Positions 54,050-61,491 of a DNA stretch of 64,000 nt are shown here, in pieces. Source of the stretch: Thermoplasma acidophilum DSM 1728 (GTDB lineage: Archaea; Thermoplasmatota; Thermoplasmata; Thermoplasmatales; Thermoplasmataceae); the NCBI RefSeq assembly GCF_000195915.1, contig NC_002578.1, positions 124,001 to 188,000 on the forward strand. Direction: 5' to 3'. Position 1 is the first letter of the stretch, and every line of letters begins with the position of its first letter. Under the pieces are notes generated by a model that worked only from the letters and a program-made list of their open reading frames with translations, had not been told where the DNA came from and searched no databases. A program made the translations under genes and the position numbers.

Positions 54050-54856
54050 TCATCTATAGATCACGAGTATGGATATCAGGATAGCGAGGTTGAAGCCGGT
54101 GGCTATGAAACCTATGCGCTTCATGGGCATGTCCTTCATGGCCAGATCAGATGCCGCTGCAACAGTGAAGATTGCCGCAAAGACATAGAACGCGTCTCTG
54201 CTTGAATAGATGAGCACCGGGATCAAGAGGATCATGGATGAGATGTAAACAGGCATTATGCGCTCTGCAAACAGCCTTTCGAACCTGGTCTTCAGTATCC
54301 TTGCATTCGCTATTTCGACTGGGCCTGAACCCATGAGTATCTCGCTGACGCTCAGTATTAGGAATACGATCAGCATCCTCATCGTTATGGAATGTTCGAA
54401 TGATGAGGAAACTATTAGAAACATTGAGGTCAGGGTGAGTATTGAGAAAATTCTGGTGTAGAGCTTTCTTTCGCCAAGCCTGAACAAGGCGGCGTAGAAA
54501 ATGAGAAACATGGCAAATATGAGAAGGGATGGATAAGGCATAAGCCCGGCAACGGTGATGTAGATCAGCCAAGCTATGAGTATTGCGATGAGTATGAGCG
54601 CATGAAGGTGATTATCTGCGAGGAACTTTACCGGATTTCGCTTAGCCTTCCAGATCCTGAGAGCTGACAGAACCGGATCGTAGATGAAGAACGTTGTCAG
54701 CATTGCTATGAAAGTTATCAGGCCGTACGCTGATGTTTTGTAGCTTGTTATAATGGAGATGATCATGGTGTTGGCCCATACCACTATCAGACCGTGCTCC
54801 CTTGGCACCGCGATCTTGAATCTACCTCTGTTCTGCATGCTGCCACTGCGATCCAT
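54050..54856 (-). CDS. Multi-spanning membrane protein, YwiC-like N-terminus
   Basis: 268 aa, about eight hydrophobic segments. The start P-R-E-H-G-L-I-V-V-W resembles the P-x-E-H-G-A-W opening of YwiC-like proteins, whose role is unknown. Internal W-K-A-K-R-N-P-V-K-F is a basic loop. Some similarity in layout to UbiA-type enzymes, but the D-x-x-x-D motifs are absent. ATG 54856 or ATG 54838 may be used. A TATA-like box at about 54890-54901 (minus) lies 39 nt above. Convergent to the BtuC-like permease, 9 bp apart. Confidence 0.6.
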   Translation of the reverse strand: MDRSGSMQNRGRFKIAVPREHGLIVVWANTMIISIITSYKTSAYGLITFIAMLTTFFIYDPVLSALRIWKAKRNPVKFLADNHLHALILIAILIAWLIYITVAGLMPYPSLLIFAMFLIFYAALFRLGERKLYTRIFSILTLTSMFLIVSSSFEHSITMRMLIVFLILSVSEILMGSGPVEIANARILKTRFERLFAERIMPVYISSMILLIPVLIYSSRDAFYVFAAIFTVAAASDLAMKDMPMKRIGFIATGFNLAILISILVIYR

Positions 54857-54879
54857 CCTGCGAGCGGGATCATGGGGTT

Positions 54880-55054
54880 ATCTATAGGAGATATTTATAT
54901 GGGAGTTATCGAATTCAGGAGATATTAAAACTTCAGCCTCGTTCTATGGCGTCATCGCAAAAGGAATGGTTGTAATATGGCCGTGAAGGTTCAATGTTAA
55001 CGGGGCATTGCCGATTTCATCCATATCAACAGATATCCTTCCTGTATCGGACAG
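54880..55054 (-). pseudogene. Possible FdhD-like gene fragment
   Basis: Minus strand reading from 55054: a 36-codon frame contains N-A-P-L-T-L-N-L-H-G and F-A-M-T-P, then TAG (54946-54944), and after it N-E-A-E-V-L. This resembles the E-x-P-L-T-I-x-V-N-G ... T-P-x-x-x-E-x-L opening of FdhD formate dehydrogenase accessory proteins. It covers only the first 40-50 residues and has no working start. The remaining 54857-55188 spacer has nothing else recognisable. Confidence 0.28.
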
Positions 55055-55188
55055 CTAAGATATTTCGGCTGGAGGCATATCTTCTGCGACTGGATAAATT
55101 ATGGGAAGGATCCAGCCAATAAACATGCGTCAGGTATTGCCTTCATGCACCGGTAAAAAGGTAATATGTCATGATGCCATAGCTGATT

Positions 55189-56004
55189 ATGAGAATAACC
55201 GTTGCACATACCCCTGATCCTGATGATGCTTTCATGTTCTATGCCATGTTTCAGGGGAAGATAAAGACGAGGATGGAGTACGACCAGGTTATAAAGGACA
55301 TCGAAACGCTGAACAGGGAATCAAAGGAGGCCAGATACGAGGTCACCGCACTTTCCGCCAACGGATACGTTCAGGTGAGCGATAAGTATATGCTAACAAG
55401 ATCCGGGGCAAGCTTCGGAATAAGCTATGGGCCAATGGTCGTAGCAGCTCACGACGTGGATCTGTCCAGCAGCAGGATGGGCGTTCCAGGCTATATGACC
55501 TCGTCCTATCTGCTCTACAGGATGTTTGGGCCAGAGGCAAAGGAATATATTGAGATCAGATTTGATAAGATACCCGATGCGATACTGAATGGAGAAATCG
55601 ATGCTGGGATACTGATACATGACGAACAGCTGACCTACGAGAAGCACGGTCTGAAGAAGGTGTTCGATATTTACGAGGCCTGGAAAAACTATGCCGGCAA
55701 CCTCCCCGTTCCACTCGGGTTCAACGCCATAAGGAAGGATCTGCCGAAGGACGTTATAGACGCTTTTCTTGACGATTTCGAGAGATCCATAAGGTATGCG
55801 ATGGCCCATGAGGACGAGGCCGTTAAATACGCCATGCAATACGCAAGATACACGGATCTTGAAATGGAGAAGCGTTTCGTGAGGATGTACGTGAACGAAC
55901 TGTCTATAAACTTCGGAGAAACAGGCAGAAAGGCCTTGGAACTTTATTATGGGCGCGCAGCAGAAAAAGGGCTGATAAAGCCGTTCAAGCCCGAAATAGT
56001 TTGA
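55189..56004 (+). CDS. mqnD: MqnD-like 1,4-dihydroxy-6-naphthoate synthase (menaquinone, futalosine route)
   Basis: 271 aa, periplasmic-binding-protein-like fold. Key segments: T-P-D-P-D-D-A-F-M-F-Y-A, D-I-E-T-L-N near 43, S-G-A-S-F-G-I-S-Y-G-P near 90, A-G-I-L-I-H-D-E-Q-L-T-Y, and P-V-P-L-G-F-N near 183. In MqnD the His of the I-H-E/D motif acts on cyclic dehypoxanthine futalosine. It serves thermoplasmaquinone/menaquinone production. No other mqn genes adjoin it. ATG 55189 lies 26 nt from the TATA-like element around 55159-55168. Confidence 0.85.
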   Translation: MRITVAHTPDPDDAFMFYAMFQGKIKTRMEYDQVIKDIETLNRESKEARYEVTALSANGYVQVSDKYMLTRSGASFGISYGPMVVAAHDVDLSSSRMGVPGYMTSSYLLYRMFGPEAKEYIEIRFDKIPDAILNGEIDAGILIHDEQLTYEKHGLKKVFDIYEAWKNYAGNLPVPLGFNAIRKDLPKDVIDAFLDDFERSIRYAMAHEDEAVKYAMQYARYTDLEMEKRFVRMYVNELSINFGETGRKALELYYGRAAEKGLIKPFKPEIV

Positions 56005-56031
56005 ATTTATAAAATCACTTTATTTTTATCA

Positions 56032-56706
56032 TCACATGAGCTCGAAGTGCTTGAAGATCTGGCCTATTTCCTCTCCGTATGAGTAATCAGATACAAAATC
56101 GCTGACTGCCTTTATGTTATCGGTTGCATTTGCCGGGCACGCTTTCCTCACAGGCAGCTGGAACATGGGCATGTCGTTGTTAGAATCTCCGATAACAAGT
56201 ATCTCATCGTATTCGAGCGAATACATCTCCTTCAGCTTGTTCACCGCGAAGGCCTTATCCTCACCGCGATTCATGAGATGCCATGAGTATCCGCTGTAGA
56301 ATATTACGAAGCCCCTGGATTCTGCCTCCTTCCGTACATAATCCACATCCTCTGGATCTATATCAAAGCCAGTCGAGGCCTCTCTCCAGCGATTGGTCAG
56401 TATGCTCCTCATCGAGGTCCTCTTCGACATCTCCTCAAGGAACTTGTTCGTACCCTCATTGCTGAAGAATTTCTTGATCGATCCATCGTTATCAAACATT
56501 ATACCGCCATTCTCGCCAAATACAGGCCCGTTTATGCCGAGAAAGATCTTCAGTGCATATACAACCGGAATGACGTTTCCGCTGAGCAGTGATACGGTCA
56601 GGCCTTTTTTCTCGGCTGATCTTATGCTCTCTATTGCTTTCGTTGATATCAGGCGATCCCTGTCAGTCAAAGTACCGTCCACGTCGATTGCTGCCAACCT
56701 TATCAT
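56032..56706 (-). CDS. HAD-superfamily phosphatase (phosphoglycolate phosphatase type)
   Basis: 224 aa. Motif I is A-I-D8-V-D10-G-T-L-T-D (nucleophile D8, acid/base D10), motif II S-L-L-S-G-N, motif III includes the K near 150, and motif IV G-D-S-N-N-D. A Cof-type (IIB) cap lies between motifs II and III. The product matches the structurally studied Thermoplasma acidophilum phosphoglycolate phosphatase. It hydrolyses 2-phosphoglycolate and similar phosphoesters with magnesium. Convergent with mqnD and divergent from the RNase P gene, 38 bp apart. Confidence 0.93.
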   Translation of the reverse strand: MIRLAAIDVDGTLTDRDRLISTKAIESIRSAEKKGLTVSLLSGNVIPVVYALKIFLGINGPVFGENGGIMFDNDGSIKKFFSNEGTNKFLEEMSKRTSMRSILTNRWREASTGFDIDPEDVDYVRKEAESRGFVIFYSGYSWHLMNRGEDKAFAVNKLKEMYSLEYDEILVIGDSNNDMPMFQLPVRKACPANATDNIKAVSDFVSDYSYGEEIGQIFKHFELM

Positions 56707-56744
56707 GCTGGGGAAATTGTTATGAAACTAATAACGATTATTGG

Positions 56745-57020
56745 ATGTTGATAACAAAGAAAGATGTTGAATACACTGCCAGGAAGCGCATAGAAAAGCT
56801 GTATGATTTTGCCATCAGAACCGGTGACAGGCGATACATTATCGAGATGGAACACATAGCGCAGCGTATGGATATAACGCTACCGGCTAATATAAAGAGG
56901 GGATACTGCAAGAAATGCAAGACTCCTTACAGGAATCAGGTCGTGAGGATAAAAAAGAATCTTGTAACTGTGAAATGCCCGGTCTGCGATGATATAAGGC
57001 GGTTCCAGATCAGTCGCTGA
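56745..57020 (+). CDS. rnp4: RNase P protein component 4 (Rpp21 family)
   Basis: 91 aa. Binds the RNase P RNA and aids 5' tRNA processing. Two N-terminal helices (Y-T-A-R-K-R-I-E-K-L and D-R-R-Y-I-I-E-M-E-H-I-A-Q-R-M) are followed by a zinc ribbon with C55-K-K-C58 and C78-P-V-C81. R-G-Y-C-K-K-C is typical. The open frame runs back to 56589 through the HAD gene, so ATG 56745 is the real start. The 3' end overlaps the convergent small gene by 11 bp. Confidence 0.93.
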   Translation: MLITKKDVEYTARKRIEKLYDFAIRTGDRRYIIEMEHIAQRMDITLPANIKRGYCKKCKTPYRNQVVRIKKNLVTVKCPVCDDIRRFQISR

Positions 57021-57237
57021 CCGTTTCTATCTCGAACAGGACGTTGAATCCGGCGAGGGTTGCGTGAATCTTGTCTGCGAACCATATGGCATCATCTGGT
57101 GTTGCGCCATTTCCCCATTCGTAGACCATGTCCTGTTCTCCTATAACTGGCTTGAAACCGAGCGATCTAAGCCTGTTTATGACCTCACTAGGTCTCGCAC
57201 CTTCGCTCGAGAATGAGACCTTTATGTAAGTTTTCAT
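57010..57237 (-). CDS. Small conserved-looking protein, ferredoxin-like layout
   Basis: 76 aa from ATG 57237, read as M-K-T-Y-I-K-V-S-F-S-S-E-G. The order beta-alpha-beta-beta-alpha-beta (V-I-N-R-L-R-S-L-G-F-K-P-V then A-I-W-F-A-D-K-I-H-A) suggests a small ferredoxin-like domain. The frame extends to 57297, but a TATA-like ttttatattaag (minus, about 57259-57272) overlaps that stretch and is about 28 nt from ATG 57237. Function unknown. Overlaps the 3' end of rnp4. Confidence 0.68.
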   Translation of the reverse strand: MKTYIKVSFSSEGARPSEVINRLRSLGFKPVIGEQDMVYEWGNGATPDDAIWFADKIHATLAGFNVLFEIETVSD

Positions 57238-57462
57238 CGATATCCATGGGTCATTTTCACTTAATATAAAAGATTTGTTCAATCGAATGCGATACAATAT
57301 ATAGGAATAAGCGTAGATAATAGATATGATGATGCAATTCGTCTAATTTTTGAATAATTTTATGTCTTTTTATTATAATTGATTGAAATTGAATGCCGGT
57401 AAATTTTTTAAATGCAGTTTTAATTAGCATTCGCAAGCATTCTGCCTTAAAAAGTGTTGAAG
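57238..57462. other. A/T-rich intergenic promoter region
   Basis: Highly A/T-rich spacer holding the minus-strand promoter of the 76-aa gene and plus-strand TATA-like runs (aaattttttaaatg, about 57399-57412; gttttaatta, 57416-57425) for the next gene. No coding frame is convincing. Confidence 0.4.
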
Positions 57463-58065
57463 ATGAAACCGATAATTGTGAAAAAGGGCGACATAAGAAG
57501 GCTTCTTAAGGAGAGCGGCGAGATTGATGGCAATGACGGCAGGATCTCTGTTGCCGCGCACATATTGTATCAGTTCGGAGACAGGATTGTTTTCGTGAAG
57601 GCCTACGAGAATGAAGACATAGATCTGAAGATAAAGAACAGGAAGAACGATTATAGGTACATAAAAGTCATAGCATCCCAGAATGGTGAGTTCCACATAA
57701 TGGATCTGCCCATAGGCGATAGGAGGATAGGCTCTGAAACGCTTTACGGCCTCATAATGGCCAGCGAAACGTTCGGAACAAGATTGAGGAATGAGATACT
57801 GAATATGATAAGCTTCGAGATGAAGAGAAGGAATTCAATCTGGATACTGGTTGATAAGGATAGTCATGCCTATTATCCGTTCACCACACATTCCATAACG
57901 GAGATCATACTGCACGACGTGGAATACAGATTTGAACGTGGTTTGATTGACAGGAATCTTGAGATAAGGGTTCCTGTGCAGTTCATATACAATTACTGGC
58001 AGAGGTATCTGAAGGCAAAGAACCGTACCCCGGGCGAGGTCTGGGCATCCATGATCCTTCAATAA
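57463..58065 (+). CDS. Hypothetical soluble protein
   Basis: 200 aa from ATG 57463; GTG 57454 and TTG 57457 are other choices. Mixed alpha/beta, charged, no membrane helix. Segments D-R-I-V-F-V-K-A-Y and S-I-W-I-L-V-D-K-D-S-H-A-Y-Y-P are noticeable, and V-Q-F-I-Y-N-Y-W-Q-R-Y-L is a strongly amphipathic helix. I do not recognise the family. It is followed 66 bp later by the UPF0200 gene, which has its own promoter. Confidence 0.65.
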   Translation: MKPIIVKKGDIRRLLKESGEIDGNDGRISVAAHILYQFGDRIVFVKAYENEDIDLKIKNRKNDYRYIKVIASQNGEFHIMDLPIGDRRIGSETLYGLIMASETFGTRLRNEILNMISFEMKRRNSIWILVDKDSHAYYPFTTHSITEIILHDVEYRFERGLIDRNLEIRVPVQFIYNYWQRYLKAKNRTPGEVWASMILQ

Positions 58066-58131
58066 GAAGCATCGGATAATCGTTATTTTTCAGCCGGCTG
58101 ATCTTAAATTTGCGATAAAGTATCTTTCAAA

Positions 58132-58725
58132 GTGCCTGTAGAAGAAATTTCATATGATGCCTGTGAATACGGCAGAGGTATGATAGTAGTCACTGGTATG
58201 CCCGGCGCAGGCAAGGATGAATTCGTAAAGGTGGCCAGAAGCCTGGGCTTCATAGATCTTCATATGGGAAACACCGTCAGAGAATTCGCAAAAAATGCGG
58301 GCATTCCTGAAATAGACCATGAAATAGGGAACTTCGCCACATCCGAGAGAAAAAAATACGGTATGGATATCTGGGCCGTCAGGACAGCGCAGAAGATAAC
58401 CGATGACGGGCGTACTGTGATAGACGGCCTGAGAAATTATGAAGAACTGCAGTACTTCTCAAAATTTTCTGAGAACCCTTACGTTGTGGCCATATTTGCC
58501 AGCAGGAAGGACAGATTCAGCAGAATATTGAAGAGGGACCGGCCAGATGATATAAGGACTATGGAAGAGCTCATCGAACGCGACACCAGGGAGCTGTCCT
58601 GGGGAATAGGGAATGTCATAGCGCTTGCAGATTACATGATCGTTAACGATGACACGCTCGAGACCTTTCATGCAAGATGCAGAAAACTTCTTACGGAGAA
58701 ATTCTCAATCAGCAATAAAATATGA
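58132..58725 (+). CDS. UPF0200-family P-loop kinase-like protein
   Basis: 197 aa. Walker A G-M-P-G-A-G-K-D at residues 22-29, then G-F-I-D-L-H-M-G-N-T-V-R-E-F and R-K-K-Y-G-M-D-I-W-A-V-R, which are the conserved blocks of UPF0200, a family related to adenylate and dephospho-CoA kinases. V-I-D-G-L-R-N-Y-E-E is the Walker B region. The exact nucleoside or CoA substrate is not known. GTG 58132 is 27 nt from TATA atcttaaatt, implying leaderless translation. Confidence 0.87.
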   Translation: MPVEEISYDACEYGRGMIVVTGMPGAGKDEFVKVARSLGFIDLHMGNTVREFAKNAGIPEIDHEIGNFATSERKKYGMDIWAVRTAQKITDDGRTVIDGLRNYEELQYFSKFSENPYVVAIFASRKDRFSRILKRDRPDDIRTMEELIERDTRELSWGIGNVIALADYMIVNDDTLETFHARCRKLLTEKFSISNKI

Positions 58726-58762
58726 GGTTCTTATACGCTGGCACATTTTGCAGAAATATGGG

Positions 58763-58775
58763 AAAGTTTTTATCG
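58763..58775 (+). promoter_or_regulatory. Probable promoter of tRNA-Lys
   Basis: gaaagtttttatc lies about 33 nt upstream of the first tRNA base, in the range expected for an archaeal TATA box giving a short 5' leader. Confidence 0.45.
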
Positions 58776-58801
58776 CTCGATTTAATCCGCTCTTGCACTG
58801 T

Positions 58802-58875
58802 GGGTCCGTAGCTTAGCTAGGTAGAGCGATGGACTCTTAATCCATAGGTCAGGGGTCCAAATCCCCTCGGACCCG
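58802..58875 (+). tRNA. tRNA-Lys (CTT)
   Basis: Acceptor GGGTCCG/CGGACCC with discriminator G, D-arm around GCTTAGCTAGGTAGAGC, anticodon arm ATGGA-CTCTTAA-TCCAT giving anticodon CTT, and T-arm AGGGG-TCCAAAT-CCCCT. CCA is not encoded. As in the tRNA-Glu of this window, T-loop position 55 is C rather than T. Confidence 0.96.
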
Positions 58876-58890
58876 CTATTAATCATGTTG

Positions 58891-58901
58891 ATTTTGTTTT
58901 A
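58891..58901 (+). terminator. Oligo-T stretch after tRNA-Lys
   Basis: attttgtttta lies 16 bp after the tRNA. Runs of T are the usual archaeal transcription stop signal. Confidence 0.4.
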
Positions 58902-59096
58902 TTATGCTTAAAATTATAGAAAAATTGACATGCTTTTAGCTAAATTTCGCATATTTTTGTAATTTAGAGCTAATTCAGATATGTTTTTAGCTTTGTGAAA
59001 GATCCTATCGTGTATCTGAGGGAATACATTAAAAAAAGCATCATGATTCTGCAAGGGACTGCTTCACAACCTGATGCTTGTGAATGAATAGGCTAC
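58902..59096. other. A/T-rich spacer, no gene seen
   Basis: The word ttttagct or a close variant recurs (for example 58934-58941 and 58985-58992) but there is no coding frame or clear secondary structure. Lies between tRNA-Lys and the 3' end of the broken ammonium transporter. Confidence 0.35.
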
Positions 59097-59798
59097 TTAT
59101 GCCCCAGTATCTTTCGCAAGACGATTCGCAGGACGAGCTGGTGAGTATTCACTATCCCGAAGTATTCCGTTCAGCAGCAGGCTTATAGCATAAACTGATG
59201 CATATGAAACAGTAAAAACAAATGCACCGACAACCACCACGGCCATAGCTTCAAGTCCAAGCTGATGTAGTGCCATAATGCCACCGCCAAACAGTATCCC
59301 ATTCGGAAGGTTTGAAGCACCAGAGGCATCTGCAAATGGTGTTTGTGTGAAGAATGCTATCATGAGCAGGCCAAATATACCGCCAACCATATGGCCGGGC
59401 AACACTCCTATGGGATCACTGTACCATTTGTGCTTGGAGAATATACTTTCCGCAGAGACAAATATTGGTCCACTGATAAGTCCCAAAATAATCGCACTCC
59501 CCGGGCTCACATAGCCGGCAAGAGGAGTTATGACTATGAGCCCCATCAGAACACCATTCACGGCGTATATCAACCCAGGATCCTGCTTTGAAACAAGGAA
59601 TTTGGTAAGCATGGTTGAAACCATTGCAGAAGCGGCAGCAAGAAACGTAGTTATCACAACTATAACAGTTTCAGTTGTGAAGGCGAGTTCGCTTCCTGGA
59701 TTGAAGCCAAACCAGCCAACCCATAACAGTATGATGGAAAGCGTTAGCCAGCCAGAATTCAGATTCAGGTTTTCTTTCTTCGACTCTTTCAGGCCCAT
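59097..59798 (-). pseudogene. amt: Ammonium transporter (Amt), C-terminal piece
   Basis: 233 codons holding the second half of an Amt protein: I-L-L-W-V-G-W-F-G-F-N-P-G-S-E, then six more membrane helices with P-G-H-M-V-G-G-I-F-G replacing the usual H-G-x-G-G. The ATG at 59798 is in the same frame as the middle piece and separated from it by TAA-AAG-AAA. So a single nonsense codon cuts the protein in the loop before W-L-T-L-S. It might still be made from the internal ATG or by read-through, but a working channel is unlikely. Confidence 0.75.
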
Positions 59799-59804
59799 TT
59801 TCTT

Positions 59805-60134
59805 TTATTCTTGCCATATTCGAACCATTATGGCAAGAGCAGCGAATCCGGAAGCGACATGGACTACTAGGCCTCCGGCGAAATCACGAACGCCTAGCTT
59901 ATACAGCCAGCCAGTCGGATTCCATATCCATGCTGCAGGAATGGTCCATATAAATATGAAGTAAATGATCGAAAATAACATGAAAGCTGACATTTTCATC
60001 TTACGCAGTACTACTACGCTAACAAGTGCCAGTGTTACTGAGGCAAATGCCGTTTCAAAGAGAAAATACGTGCCTGTGGAAAGGCCGGTATCAAAGAATT
60101 TGGTACCTGTGAGCTTTACTGCAACTGTTTCCAT
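59805..60134 (-). pseudogene. amt: Ammonium transporter (Amt), middle piece ending at an in-frame TAA
   Basis: 110 codons. Y-F-L-F-E-T-A-F-A-S-V-T-L-A-L-V-S and M-K-M-S-A-F-M-L-F-S-I-I-Y correspond to helices near the start of Amt, and R-D-F-A-G-G-L-V-V-H-V-A-S-G is the strong Amt signature. The frame ends R-I-W-Q-E-TAA (stop 59807-59805) directly in phase with the next piece. The region of helices two and three is missing upstream. Confidence 0.75.
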
Positions 60135-60229
60135 CCGGAGCCAAATGCAGATACAGTCATCGTAAATACAAGAAGACCTGCAAGCAAAACCCAGAGATTA
60201 TTTATAAAATCTGGTGATATCAGAATCAC
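60119..60229 (-). pseudogene. amt: Ammonium transporter (Amt), N-terminal helix piece in another frame
   Basis: From GTG 60229 the minus strand reads N-N-L-W-V-L-L-A-G-L-L-V-F-T-M-T-V-S-A-F-G-S-G-W-K, which looks like the first Amt helix run directly into the A-F-G-S-G that normally follows the third helix. This implies an internal deletion plus a frameshift before the middle piece. The frame closes at 60116. Confidence 0.5.
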
Positions 60230-60379
60230 TTAGGGTGAAGTAATCGGCAGTGAGTATTTTAATTTTTATAGCAAATTAATATTTGTTTTTTTTAAATTTT
60301 GAGATAGTGTCGCAAATTTTGCGTGAGCGAATCACAGAAAGATCGTGAGATAAAATTCGTGAAAAAGTGAGGATGACTC
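60230..60379. other. Spacer between the broken amt and the transposase relic
   Basis: Contains a long T-rich run (about 60255-60300) and no supported gene. A minus-strand promoter for amt would be expected here; A/T-rich runs are abundant but no single box stands out. Confidence 0.35.
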
Positions 60380-60745
60380 TTTGAACGAACAAGGAGGTAG
60401 TGTATAATGCAATGTCTGAATAAATGTATCTGAAATATTCGATGGTGACGAAGTTTATGGAATCCCTGATGAGGAATAGGTATTTCTCAAGGAAAATGGT
60501 GGTAAACACAATTGATATTACAGGAGATGTCCCCTAACGAAGCATGGAAAGACCGAAGAACTTAAAGTATTAAGGGATTGTGATGGCGAGTTTCATACGT
60601 TACCCGGGAACTATGATCGAGTTATCGAAATAGAATATCCCGTACCATCGATGTATTAAAAAGGAATATCGACAAGGAAGATGAATCAGATACTTGAGGA
60701 TCTTAGATTCACCTCCATAGGAGGAGACCGCAATGAAAATAATCC
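60380..60745 (+). pseudogene. Relic of an IS256/Mutator-family transposase (N-terminal part)
   Basis: One frame reads E-E-L-K-V-L-R-D-C-D-G-E-F-H-T-L-P-G-N, then Y-P-V-P-S-M-Y, TAA, K-G-I-S-T-R-K-M-N-Q-I-L-E-D-L. This matches the V-P-R-D-R-x-G-x-F ... S-L-Y-x-K-G-x-S-T-R-x-I block of Mutator transposases. The Tyr of S-M-Y is followed by a stop (60657-60659), and the DDE catalytic part is absent. Only the N-terminal third survives. Confidence 0.6.
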
Positions 60746-61119
60746 ACCCCAGTACGGCGTAATTAAATGAAAAAATGGTCTGTCCGATCCAGGGGATTTC
60801 GTAAATGCCAGGACTCCATAACGGACATGTTCCAGAGGAGGTATCCCTGAGCATAAACAAAATTTAGGGCACTACATAGGCGGTGCGTAAGAAAACAATT
60901 GATATGAATTATAATTTATGCTCTCATTTGAACCTCACACGACCAGTTTTAACAGATGGCGATGTTCATAACCTAATTTGAGCTTTTTTTCATTATGATA
61001 TAGCAATACGAATAAGCCTGCGCGTTCCTTTCGAAACACCGAAGTAATTTCATTTTTATTGGCAAACATTTAAATATATGTGTTCTATATTTAATAGAAC
61101 AAACATCAGTGGTGAAGAA
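60746..61119. other. Non-coding spacer after the transposase relic
   Basis: No frame resembles a known protein up to about 61060. The last part carries catttaaatatatg (61068-61081) and tctatatttaata (61084-61096), TATA-like elements for the YbjQ-type gene. Confidence 0.4.
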
Positions 61120-61479
61120 ATGTCAGACGTTATTATGGTGAATACGGAATATATACCGGGAAAGCGTATTGTTAAGGTCTTCGGTACGATATGGGGTATA
61201 ACCGTCAGGAGTAGGGGCCTGGGCGGAAATCTGGTCGCAGGGCTGCGTTCACTTGCCGGCGGAGAGATAAAGGAGTACACGAAGATGCTTTCCGATGCAA
61301 GGAACACCGCCATGGAGAGGCTGCAGAGCGCAGCAGAACAGATAGGTGCGAATGCGGTCATAAACGTACGGTTTGATTCTTCCGACATAGGCCAGGTTAT
61401 GACAGAAATCGTGGCATACGGTACGGCCGTTCTTGTGGAGGACGTTACCGATAATATTCAGCGTGTCGGTCTTTCATGA
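61120..61479 (+). CDS. YbjQ/UPF0145-family protein
   Basis: 119 aa. The sequence I-P-G-K-R-I-V-K-V-F-G-T-I-W-G, then S-L-A-G-G-E-I-K-E-Y-T-K-M-L and A-E-Q-I-G-A-N-A-V-I-N-V-R-F-D matches the pentameric YbjQ family, once called putative heavy-metal-binding. Its biological role is unsettled. The open frame extends to 61078, but GGTGA (61111-61115) precedes ATG 61120. The next gene starts 12 bp after the stop, so both are one unit. Confidence 0.88.
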   Translation: MSDVIMVNTEYIPGKRIVKVFGTIWGITVRSRGLGGNLVAGLRSLAGGEIKEYTKMLSDARNTAMERLQSAAEQIGANAVINVRFDSSDIGQVMTEIVAYGTAVLVEDVTDNIQRVGLS

Positions 61480-61491
61480 TGCGGTGATCTG

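Noticed and set aside
60600-60860. 86-codon minus-strand frame
   Set aside because: It lies opposite the Mutator transposase relic and shows no family resemblance.
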